Assembly: GCA_030697175.1 (NCBI GenBank) | Contig: JAUYQR010000003.1 | Location: 124,001 to 188,000, forward strand | Direction: 5' to 3' | Source: Paracoccaceae bacterium | GTDB taxonomy: Bacteria; Pseudomonadota; Alphaproteobacteria; Rhodobacterales; Rhodobacteraceae | DNA length: 64,000 nt | Shown here: one piece after another, positions 1 to 8,737 of the stretch | How the letters are laid out: each line of letters opens with the position of its first letter | Position numbering within the stretch: the stretch's first letter is position 1 | Notes under the pieces: model-generated | Databases searched by the model: none | The model's input: the letters and a program-made list of their open reading frames with translations, nothing else | What the model was told of the DNA's origin: nothing | Program-made: the position numbers and the translations under genes

Positions 1-2
1 TT

Positions 3-1373
3 GGCAGCGCGATGTTTCACGAGCTGTTCGAGGGGCTTGGGCGACCGGTGTCGGACTGGCTGGCCGATGTGGTGAGCGAGCGGTTGCCCGGCAGCGCCGA
101 GGTGCTGCGCGCCCGCAAGATGGGCGAGGACCGGTTCCTGCAGGTGACCCTGCGGCGGATCGTCGAGGCGGGGCGGCCGGGTGTGCTGGCGGTGCTGAAC
201 GACGCGACGGCGCTGAAGACGCTGGAGGCGCAGTTCGTGCAAAGCCAGAAGATGCAGGCCATCGGCCAGCTTGCCGGCGGCATTGCGCATGATTTCAACA
301 ACCTGCTGACCGCGATTTCCGGGCATTGCGACCTTCTGTTGCTGCGCCACGGGCGCGAGGATGCGGCGTTCGCGGATCTGGAGCAGATCCGCCAGAACTC
401 CAACCGGGCGGCGGCGCTGGTCGGGCAGTTGCTGGCGTTTTCGCGCAAGCAGACGCTGAAGCCCGAGCAGTTGGACCTTGAAGAGGTGCTGTCGGACCTG
501 ACGCATCTTCTGAACCGGCTGGTCGGCGAGCGGATTGCGCTGCGGTCCAGCAACGCCGGGCCACTGGGGCCGATCCGGGCCGACAAGCGGCAGTTGGAGC
601 AGGTCTTGATGAACCTGGTGGTCAACGCGCGCGATGCGATGCCCGAGGGCGGGACGATCCGCATCGAGACCGAGCCGGTGACGCTGACCGAAGACCTGAA
701 GCGCGACCGGGCCTCGGTTCCGGCTGGCGATTATGCGGTGATCCGGGTGATCGACCATGGCATCGGCATTCCGGCGGACCGGCTGCAGAAGATCTTCGAG
801 CCGTTCTACACCACCAAGCGGGTGGGCGAAGGCACCGGGCTGGGCCTGTCGACCGCCTATGGCATCGTCAAGCAATCGGGTGGCTTCATCTTTGTGGATT
901 CAGTGCTGGGCGAAGGCACGACGTTCCAGCTTTATTTCCCCGTCCACGATGCACCCGAACCGGTGGTGATCGAAGAAACACCACAGCGCCGGACGCTGGT
1001 GCGGCAGGGCGAGGGCGTGGTGCTGCTGGTCGAGGACGAGGCGCCGGTCCGGGCCTTTGCCAGCCGGGCCTTGCGCCTGCGCGGCTATACCGTGCTGGAG
1101 GCCGACAGTGCCGAGCAGGCGCTGAAGACGCTGGAGGACCCGACGCTGGAGGTGGACATCTTTGTGACCGACGTGGTGATGCCGGGGATGGATGGCCCGT
1201 CATGGGTGCGGCTGGCGTTGCAGGACCGCCCGAACGTGCGGGTGATCTTCGTGTCGGGCTATGCCGAGGATTGCCTCTCGGAGGGGCAGGCGCGGATACC
1301 GAACTCGGTCTTCCTGCCAAAGCCGTTTTCGCTGAATGACCTGACGACCACCGTGCAGGGCCAGTTGAACTGA
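3..1373 (+). CDS. cckA: Cell-cycle hybrid histidine kinase CckA, 3' part
   Basis: Partial gene: the frame is open to the left edge, so the N-terminal membrane and sensor part lies outside. Visible in order are the end of a PAS-like segment, an H-box with phosphoacceptor (GGIAHDFNNLL, about residue 93 of the visible part), an ATPase domain (N-box NLVVNARDAM, then GTGLGLSTAYGIV) and a C-terminal receiver (LLVEDEAPVRAF, phosphoacceptor aspartate in VTDVVMPGMDG, lysine in LPKPFS). This H-box/receiver arrangement is that of CckA, the membrane kinase/phosphatase that feeds ChpT and CtrA in alphaproteobacteria. In Rhodobacteraceae CtrA mainly controls motility and gene transfer agents (family knowledge). 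No ChpT or CtrA gene is in the window. Confidence 0.9.
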   Translation, partial: GSAMFHELFEGLGRPVSDWLADVVSERLPGSAEVLRARKMGEDRFLQVTLRRIVEAGRPGVLAVLNDATALKTLEAQFVQSQKMQAIGQLAGGIAHDFNNLLTAISGHCDLLLLRHGREDAAFADLEQIRQNSNRAAALVGQLLAFSRKQTLKPEQLDLEEVLSDLTHLLNRLVGERIALRSSNAGPLGPIRADKRQLEQVLMNLVVNARDAMPEGGTIRIETEPVTLTEDLKRDRASVPAGDYAVIRVIDHGIGIPADRLQKIFEPFYTTKRVGEGTGLGLSTAYGIVKQSGGFIFVDSVLGEGTTFQLYFPVHDAPEPVVIEETPQRRTLVRQGEGVVLLVEDEAPVRAFASRALRLRGYTVLEADSAEQALKTLEDPTLEVDIFVTDVVMPGMDGPSWVRLALQDRPNVRVIFVSGYAEDCLSEGQARIPNSVFLPKPFSLNDLTTTVQGQLN

Positions 1374-1376
1374 CGC

Positions 1377-2459
<1,083 letters not shown>

Positions 2460-2523
2460 TCAAGAGAGGACGCGTGGTATCCCGTCTGGCTGTGACGGGC
2501 GTGTCGAAAGGAAAGTCGATCTC

Positions 2524-3048
2524 GTGGACGTGCTTGATACGGTTTTCGAAGTCATCGACATGCGCTCGTTTTCCAACCTGTGGTACTGGATCGCCCTGGC
2601 GGTCCTCTGGTCGACAACCACGCATTGGGTGATGGGCGTGCCGTTTGACATGTTGCGCAAGGCAAAGCGATTTGGCGGCGAGGCGCAGGCCGACGTCGAG
2701 GCGCTGGTGCGGATCTATTCCACACGGCTCATTTCGGCGCTGGAACCGGGCGCCGTCTGGATCGTCACGCTGGCATCGTTCTGGATGAGCATCCTTGGCA
2801 TTCTGGCCTTCGTCTACAACCTTGAATTCGCACAAGCCGTGTTCCTGTTGACGGCACCATTGGCACTGGTGATCTGGCTGAGCTTGCGCTGTGCGCGGCG
2901 GATCATGGCGGACGAGGGCGAAGGGCTGGCGCTGCATCGGCGGCTGACCATCCACCGCCGCTTTTTGCAGGCCACGGGCATGGTTTCGATCTTCATCACG
3001 GCTATGTACGGGATGTGGCAGAACCTCAACATCTCCATCCTCAACTGA
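2524..3048 (+). CDS. Small integral membrane protein, 'component of SufBCD complex' family
   Basis: A 174-residue protein with an N-terminal hydrophobic segment (FSNLWYWIALAVLW), two central ones (VWIVTLASFWMSILGILAF and FLLTAPLALVIWLSL) and a last one near the C-terminus. I recognise the N-terminus VIDMRSFSNLWYWI as a family confined to Rhodobacteraceae, which databases often label 'component of SufBCD complex'. I cannot verify that label from sequence, and no suf gene is present. A GTG start at 2524 fits GGAAAG eight bases upstream; an ATG at 2560 would also preserve all membrane segments. It lies between hemB (divergent) and mfd (48 bp downstream, same strand). Function unknown. Confidence 0.7.
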   Translation: MDVLDTVFEVIDMRSFSNLWYWIALAVLWSTTTHWVMGVPFDMLRKAKRFGGEAQADVEALVRIYSTRLISALEPGAVWIVTLASFWMSILGILAFVYNLEFAQAVFLLTAPLALVIWLSLRCARRIMADEGEGLALHRRLTIHRRFLQATGMVSIFITAMYGMWQNLNISILN

Positions 3049-3096
3049 ACCGGCTTCAGGCCGGTCGCACTGGCGCGTCGGAAGGCTTCAACTGAA

Positions 3097-6000
3097 ATGA
3101 CAGCGGATCGGATTTTGCTCGGCGGGGCGCCGGAGGGGTATGACGCCCGGCTTCTGGCGCGGGAGCTTGGCCGCGGCAAGCCGGTGATCCATGTCGCGCG
3201 CGACGACAAGCGCGCCGAGGCGATGCGCGCGGCTTTGGCGGTGACGGCACCGGAGGCTGTGGTGCTGGAGTTCCCGGCGTGGGACTGCCTGCCCTATGAC
3301 CGGGTCAGCCCGAACCCCGAGATCACCGCGCGCCGGATGGCGACGCTTGCCACGCTGGCCGATGGGCTGGGTGGGCCATTCGTGCTGTTGACCACCCTGA
3401 ATGCCGCCACGCAGCGGGTGCCGGCGCGGGCGGTGGTGCGCGCGTCATCGTTTCGCGCGCGGGTGGGCGACCGGGTGGATGAGGCGCGGCTGAAGGGGTT
3501 TCTGGCGCGGATGGGGTTTTCGCCGGTGTCGACGGTGGCTGAACCGGGCGACTATGCCCTGCGCGGCGGCATCATCGACATCTTTCCGCCGGGGCCGGGC
3601 GGGCCGATCCGGCTTGATTTCTTTGGCGATGTTCTGGACGGCGCGCGGCGCTTTGATCCCGAAACCCAGCGCACCACGGAAAAACTGACCGCGGTCGATT
3701 TCGCACCGGTATCCGAGGTGATCCTGGACGAGGCGGCGATCGCGCGGTTCCGGCAGAACTACCGCATCGCCTTTGGCACGGCGGGGGTGGATGATCCGCT
3801 GTATGAGGCGGTCAGCGCGGGGCGAAAGCATCAGGGGATGGAGCATTGGCTGCCGTTCTTCCATGCCGAACTCGACACGCTCTTTGACTATCTTCCCGAC
3901 GCCTCGGTGATGCTGGACGACCAGATCACCGCGTCGCGCCTGTCACGCTGGGAAGGCATCGACGACAGCCATGATGCGCGCGCCGAGGCGTTGACAGTGA
4001 AGGGCCGGATCGACACGGTCTACAAGCCGGTGGAGCCGGGGCTCTTGTATCTGGACGATGCCGGGTGGGAGGCGGCGGTGGCCGACCACCGGGTGATCCA
4101 ACTTTCACCCCTGCCGCAAAGCCCCGGACCGGGTGTGCTGGATGCCGGGGGCCGGATCGGGCGCAGCTTCGCGCCTGAGCGTCAGCAGGAAAAGGTGAAC
4201 CTTTTCGAAGCATTGGCGGATCATGTTCGTGCGATGTCAAAGACCGGGCAGGTGGTGGTTGCCAGTTGGTCGGATGGCGCACGGGAACGCCTGAAGGGGT
4301 TGTTGCTGGACCAGGGTCTGCCCGCCGAGGAGGCCGTGGATTTCCGCGCCGTGCCAGACGGCAAGGGCGGGCTTTTCCTGATGATCTGGCCCTTGGAAAG
4401 CGGGTTCACCGCGCCGGGGCTGGCAGTGATTTCGGAACAGGACGTGCTGGGCGACCGGATGGTCGGCAAGCCACGGAAGAAGCGCAAGGCGGACAATTTT
4501 CTGCGCGAGGTCGATACGCTGTCACCGGGCGATCTGGTGGTGCATGTCGAACACGGCGTCGGGCGCTATCTGGGGCTGGAGACGATCACCGCGCTTGGCG
4601 CGCCACATGCCTGCGTGGCGCTGGAATATGCCGACAACGCCAAGCTGTATCTGCCGGTCGAGAACATCGAACTCCTTAGCCGGTATGGCCATGAGGAGGG
4701 CCTGCTTGACCGTCTGGGCGGTGGCGCTTGGCAGGCCAAGAAGGCCAAGCTGAAGGAACGGATCAAGGAGATCGCCGACCGCCTGATGCGGATCGCGGCG
4801 GAGCGGGCGCTGCGCCACGCGCCGATCCTTGAGGCGCCGCACAGCATCTGGGAGGCGTTCGCGGCGCGGTTCCCGTATCAGGAGACGGCCGACCAGCTTT
4901 CGGCAATCGCCGATGTGGTGGCAGACCTCGAAAAGGGCTCGCCGATGGACCGCCTCGTCGTGGGCGACGTGGGCTTTGGCAAGACCGAGGTCGCGATGCG
5001 GGCAGCGTTTGTTGCGGCCCTGTCAGGGATGCAGGTCGCGGTGATCTGCCCGACGACGCTGCTGGCCCGCCAGCACTACCGCAGCTTTGCCGAGAGGTTT
5101 CGCGGATTTCCAATATCGGTCAAGCCGTTGTCACGGTTTGTTAGCGCGAAAGACGCCAACGCCACCCGCGCGGCGATCAGTGACGGGACGGTGGATATTG
5201 TCGTTGGCACCCATGCGCTGCTGGCGAAGTCGATCAAGTTCAAGAACCTCGGGCTGCTGGTGATCGACGAGGAGCAGCACTTCGGTGTGACCCACAAGGA
5301 ACGTCTGAAGGAGATGCGGTCCGAGGTGCATGTGCTGACCCTGACCGCGACGCCGATCCCGCGCACCCTGCAACTCAGCCTGACCGGCGTGCGCGACCTG
5401 TCGATCATCGCGACGCCGCCGGTCGACCGGCTGGCGATCCGCACCTATGTGGCGGAATTTGACACCATCACCATTCGCGAGGCGCTGTTGCGTGAACGGT
5501 TCCGGGGCGGGCAGTCGTTCTATGTGGTGCCGCGGATTTCGGACCTGCACGAGATCGAGGATTTCCTGAAGACGCATGTGCCCGAAGTCACCTATGTCGT
5601 GGCGCACGGTCAGTTGGCGGCGGGCGATCTGGATGACCGGATGAACCTGTTCTATGACGGCAAATACGATGTGCTGGTGGCGACCAGCATCGTCGAATCC
5701 GGTCTGGATATTCCGACGGCGAACACGATGATCGTGCACCGCGCCGACATGTTCGGGCTGGCGCAGCTTTACCAGATCCGGGGCAGGGTGGGGCGGTCGA
5801 AGACGCGGGCCTATGCCTACCTGACGACAAAACCCCGCGCGCCGTTGACGCCGCAAGCGACCAAGCGGCTGCGGCTTCTGGGCAGCCTTGACAGCCTTGG
5901 GGCGGGGTTCAACCTTGCGTCCCATGACCTTGACCTGCGTGGCGCGGGCAACCTTTTGGGCGACGAACAGTCGGGCCATATCAAGGAAGTTGGCTACGAG

Positions 6001-6549
6001 CTTTACCAGCAGATGCTGGAGGAGACGATTGCCAAGATCAAATCCGGCGAGTTGCAGGGGCTGACCACGGTCGACGATGGCTGGAGCCCGCAGTTGAACC
6101 TTGGCGTGCCGGTGATGATCCCCGAGGAGTATGTGACCGATCTGGACGTGCGGCTGGGCCTCTACCGGCGGCTTTCCAGCCTTGGCACCAAGGTGGAGTT
6201 GGAAGGCTTTGCCGCCGAGTTGATCGACCGGTTCGGGCCGCTGCCAAAGGAAGTGAACACCCTGATGCTGATCGTCCGGATCAAGGCGATGTGCAAACGG
6301 GCGGGAATTTCAAAGCTGGATGCCGGGCCGAAGGGCGCCACGATCCAGTTTCACAACGACAAGTTCGCAAATCCCGCGGGCCTTGTGGATTTCCTCAAGG
6401 CGCAGGGCGGTGCGGCGCGGGTGAACGGCACAAGGATCGTGCTGACCGGCGAGATGAAATCCGAGGCCGACCGGATCAAGGGCGCGTTCAACATCGCCCG
6501 TGACCTGGCCGAGGTGGTCAAGGCCGGCGCGAAGGCCGGGAAGGTTTAG
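3097..6549 (+). CDS. mfd: Transcription-repair coupling factor Mfd
   Basis: DNA translocase that removes stalled RNA polymerase from lesions and recruits UvrA. At 1150 residues it has full family length. In order: UvrB-like N-terminal module (1 to about 330), CarD-like RNA-polymerase-interacting domain (SPGDLVVHVEHGVGRYLG, about 475-560), helicase domains with Walker A GDVGFGKTEVAMR (about 623), Walker B DEEQHFG (about 721), motif III TATPIPRTLQLS and motif VI QIRGRVGRS, then the C-terminal UvrA-gating TRCF domain (PEEYVTDLDVRLGLYRRL, about 1010). GGAAGG precedes the ATG. Its stop interleaves with that of the convergent MFS gene (TTAG at 6546-6549). Confidence 0.98.
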   Translation: MTADRILLGGAPEGYDARLLARELGRGKPVIHVARDDKRAEAMRAALAVTAPEAVVLEFPAWDCLPYDRVSPNPEITARRMATLATLADGLGGPFVLLTTLNAATQRVPARAVVRASSFRARVGDRVDEARLKGFLARMGFSPVSTVAEPGDYALRGGIIDIFPPGPGGPIRLDFFGDVLDGARRFDPETQRTTEKLTAVDFAPVSEVILDEAAIARFRQNYRIAFGTAGVDDPLYEAVSAGRKHQGMEHWLPFFHAELDTLFDYLPDASVMLDDQITASRLSRWEGIDDSHDARAEALTVKGRIDTVYKPVEPGLLYLDDAGWEAAVADHRVIQLSPLPQSPGPGVLDAGGRIGRSFAPERQQEKVNLFEALADHVRAMSKTGQVVVASWSDGARERLKGLLLDQGLPAEEAVDFRAVPDGKGGLFLMIWPLESGFTAPGLAVISEQDVLGDRMVGKPRKKRKADNFLREVDTLSPGDLVVHVEHGVGRYLGLETITALGAPHACVALEYADNAKLYLPVENIELLSRYGHEEGLLDRLGGGAWQAKKAKLKERIKEIADRLMRIAAERALRHAPILEAPHSIWEAFAARFPYQETADQLSAIADVVADLEKGSPMDRLVVGDVGFGKTEVAMRAAFVAALSGMQVAVICPTTLLARQHYRSFAERFRGFPISVKPLSRFVSAKDANATRAAISDGTVDIVVGTHALLAKSIKFKNLGLLVIDEEQHFGVTHKERLKEMRSEVHVLTLTATPIPRTLQLSLTGVRDLSIIATPPVDRLAIRTYVAEFDTITIREALLRERFRGGQSFYVVPRISDLHEIEDFLKTHVPEVTYVVAHGQLAAGDLDDRMNLFYDGKYDVLVATSIVESGLDIPTANTMIVHRADMFGLAQLYQIRGRVGRSKTRAYAYLTTKPRAPLTPQATKRLRLLGSLDSLGAGFNLASHDLDLRGAGNLLGDEQSGHIKEVGYELYQQMLEETIAKIKSGELQGLTTVDDGWSPQLNLGVPVMIPEEYVTDLDVRLGLYRRLSSLGTKVELEGFAAELIDRFGPLPKEVNTLMLIVRIKAMCKRAGISKLDAGPKGATIQFHNDKFANPAGLVDFLKAQGGAARVNGTRIVLTGEMKSEADRIKGAFNIARDLAEVVKAGAKAGKV

Positions 6550-7820
6550 GCCAGCGTTGCAGCGCGGTCGGGAAGCGCAAGCTTCATCAGGGCGAGGGCG
6601 GTGCAAAGCAGCACCGACACGCCGATCAGCAGCGGCAGCACCGTGCCGTTGAACGCCAGGCCCACCGGGATCGCCAGCAACACCGAACCAACGGTGGAAA
6701 TCGCCCCCATCACCGAGGCCGCGAGGCCCGCGATGTGGCCCACAGGCTCCATCGCCAGCGCGTTCAGGTTGCCCATCGTCAGGCCCATCATTGCGAACAG
6801 GCCGATCGACCAGATCATGTGCAAGGGAAACGCCAGCGCGTCGGGCAGCAGGCCGCTGCCAACGGCAATCAGGCTGAACAGCGTCAGCGCGCCTTGCGCG
6901 GTAAAGGTGGCCACGATCACCCGCCGCATCCCGACACGCATCACGATCCGCGAGTTCAGCAGGCTGCCCGACATCGAGGTAAGCGCGATTACCGCGAACC
7001 ACAGCGGGAAGCTGTCGGCGAGATCGAAGCGTTGCTCGAAAATGCCTTGCATCGACGACAACGTGGCGAAAAGCGCTGCCAGCGTCAGCGTCTGCACCAT
7101 GATGGAGACGACGACGGGGCGCAGTCGGAACAGCTCTTTCGTGGCAACCAGAAGCGTGGCGAACGCAAGCGGGCGGCGTGCGGGGACTGGCAGGGTTTCG
7201 GGCTGGCGAAGGCCAAGCCAGACCATCGTGACGGCGGAAAAGGCGATATAGGCCAGGAAAATCGCGTGCCAGTCGGCAATGGCGATGATGCCCTGGCCCA
7301 TCAGCGGTGCAATCGCCGGGACAACGGTGAAGATCATCATCACGAAGGACATGACCTTTGCCATCTCGCGCCCTTTGAAAAGGTCACGGACCATTGCGAT
7401 CGACACGATGCGCGGCCCTGATGCGCCGATGCCCTGAATGACGCGGGCGATCAGCAGGGTTTCCAGCGTCGGCGCGAAATAGCAGGCCAGCGCCGCCATT
7501 GCGTAAAGTGCGGAGGAAAACATGATCGTGCGCTTGCGGCCGAACGCGTCCGACAGGGGGCCAGCGAAAAGGGTGCCAAGGCCCATGCCGAACACGAAGC
7601 TTGTGACCACCAACTGTGCCGCGTTTGGCGCATCGGGCGACAGGGTCGCGGCAATGTCGGGCAGGGCGGGCAGCATCGCGTCGATCGAGATCGCGATGGT
7701 GGCGAACAGCATCGCGATGATGGCGACGAATTCGGTTTGCGAGACGGGCTTGGACGGCAAGGGAACGGCTTTCAGGGTGAGGGGTTGGCGGCGGCAAGGT
7801 CGGCGATGACCTGCGCCCAC
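6546..7820 (-). CDS. MFS multidrug transporter, Bcr/CflA (DHA1) family
   Basis: Inner-membrane proton-coupled drug exporter by family. Twelve hydrophobic segments are visible. The first (FVAIIAMLFATIAISIDAML) carries the DHA1 signature of an acidic residue in helix 1, followed by LPALPDIA. The helix 2-3 loop motif GPLSDAFGRKRTIMF is intact, and GPRIVSIAMVRDLF marks helix 5. The first ATG (7820) overlaps the upstream dsbA-like gene by 49 bp and adds a basic, odd N-terminus, so a TTG near 7760, eight residues before SQTEF, is a plausible true start. Probably co-transcribed with the DsbA-family gene. Substrate unknown. Confidence 0.9.
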   Translation of the reverse strand: MGAGHRRPCRRQPLTLKAVPLPSKPVSQTEFVAIIAMLFATIAISIDAMLPALPDIAATLSPDAPNAAQLVVTSFVFGMGLGTLFAGPLSDAFGRKRTIMFSSALYAMAALACYFAPTLETLLIARVIQGIGASGPRIVSIAMVRDLFKGREMAKVMSFVMMIFTVVPAIAPLMGQGIIAIADWHAIFLAYIAFSAVTMVWLGLRQPETLPVPARRPLAFATLLVATKELFRLRPVVVSIMVQTLTLAALFATLSSMQGIFEQRFDLADSFPLWFAVIALTSMSGSLLNSRIVMRVGMRRVIVATFTAQGALTLFSLIAVGSGLLPDALAFPLHMIWSIGLFAMMGLTMGNLNALAMEPVGHIAGLAASVMGAISTVGSVLLAIPVGLAFNGTVLPLLIGVSVLLCTALALMKLALPDRAATLA

Positions 7821-8413
7821 ATCTGCGGCGGTTGCGCGCCGGAGACGACGTATTGCCGCGCGATCAGGAAGGTCGGCACCGCCGTCACGCCCTTCTGGCG
7901 GGCGTCGGCATCGCGGGCCACAATGTCATCGGCGTCAGCGTCGGAGTGCAGCAGCCGCAGGGTCGCGGCACGGTCCATGCCGTTTTCACCGGCGATGGCC
8001 GCGAGGGTTTCGTGGTCGCCGATATCGCGGCCCTCGACCCAGTAGGCGCGCATCAAGGCAGCGGCCACGGCGGGTTGCACGCCCTCGATCCCGGCCCAGT
8101 GGATCAGGCGGTGGGCATCGAGCGTGTTCGGGATGCGCTGGGGGTTGTCTGGGTCCATCGCCACGCCGGCATTGCGGGCAAATTCGCGCAGGCGTTCATG
8201 GATGGCGTCGACGCGGGCCTTGCCGCCGAACTTTTCCTCCAGATAGGCGCGCTTCGGCATGCCTTCGGGGGGCATGTCGGGATTAAGCTGGAACGGATGC
8301 CACTGGACCGAAAACGGGTGGTCGGGGTGATCTGCCAGCGCGCGGTCAAGGTTGGCCTTGCCGATGTAACACCACGGGCAAACCGGATCGGAGAAGATAT
8401 CAAGCGTGACCAA
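7772..8413 (-). CDS. DsbA-family oxidoreductase, FrnE / 2-hydroxychromene-2-carboxylate isomerase-like
   Basis: A 213-residue thioredoxin-fold protein. The redox motif CPWC is at residues 12-15 (FSDPVCPWCYIGK) and the cis-proline loop GVTAVPTFLI near the C-terminus. No signal peptide is seen, which points to a cytoplasmic FrnE-type thiol oxidoreductase rather than periplasmic DsbA. HCCA isomerases share the fold but usually lack the second cysteine, so the intact CPWC favours a disulfide or thiol role. It is followed by, and overlaps, the MFS exporter gene. A 7-bp dyad at 8506-8524 lies upstream. Confidence 0.88.
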   Translation of the reverse strand: MVTLDIFSDPVCPWCYIGKANLDRALADHPDHPFSVQWHPFQLNPDMPPEGMPKRAYLEEKFGGKARVDAIHERLREFARNAGVAMDPDNPQRIPNTLDAHRLIHWAGIEGVQPAVAAALMRAYWVEGRDIGDHETLAAIAGENGMDRAATLRLLHSDADADDIVARDADARQKGVTAVPTFLIARQYVVSGAQPPQMWAQVIADLAAANPSP

Positions 8414-8505
8414 GGCCGCCTCCTTGCGTTGCGGAACGGTTGGGCTTCCTCCCGCCGCGCGGCAATGTCAAGACTTGGGGGCCTTGATCTGGCGCATACC
8501 GGCTG

Positions 8506-8524
8506 TGCATCCGGGCGGGATGCA
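8506..8524. promoter_or_regulatory. Operator-like 7-bp dyad upstream of the dsbA-like gene
   Basis: TGCATCC, five bases, then GGATGCA: a perfect inverted repeat in the 187-bp gap between the DsbA-family gene start and the entericidin terminator. No T-run follows on either strand, so it looks more like a protein-binding site or leader hairpin than a terminator. Regulator unknown. Confidence 0.35.
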
Positions 8525-8549
8525 TCGCGTTTTCCAATCAAACGCAAAT

Positions 8550-8574
8550 GCGCCCCGGGTCGCACCAGGGGCGC
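8550..8574 (-). terminator. Intrinsic terminator after the peptide-binding protein/entericidin unit
   Basis: Stem GCGCCCC/GGGGCGC (8568-8574 with 8550-8556) around an 11-base loop, followed on the minus strand by ATTTGCGTTTG. It sits 26 bp past the entericidin stop codon. The tail is only moderately T-rich, so efficiency may be partial. Confidence 0.55.
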
Positions 8575-8600
8575 TTTGATCAGGCGGTCAGCAGGTCAGA

Positions 8601-8717
8601 TCAGAACGCGTCCTGCACCGTGCGCGCACCGGCGCTGACATCTTCGCCGACGCCGGCGATGGTGTTGCAGCCTGCAAGGGTTGCCAGGGTCAGTGCCAGA
8701 ACGATCAGTTTTTTCAT
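8601..8717 (-). CDS. Entericidin A/B family small lipoprotein
   Basis: A 38-residue ORF. The N-terminus MKKLIVLALTLATLAGC ends in a lipobox (LAGC, cysteine at residue 17). The mature part NTIAGVGEDVSAGARTV is the entericidin hallmark (NT.AG.G.D....G). Product: a tiny envelope lipoprotein; in enterobacteria EcnA/EcnB are an antidote/toxin pair linked to bacteriolysis, but in most alphaproteobacteria the role is unknown. The start lies 21 bp after the stop of the peptide-binding protein and a terminator follows, so the two are probably one transcript. GGCAAGAG precedes the ATG. No partner entericidin gene is adjacent. Confidence 0.88.
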   Translation of the reverse strand: MKKLIVLALTLATLAGCNTIAGVGEDVSAGARTVQDAF

Positions 8718-8737
8718 GCTCTTGCCTTCGGTTCTTG

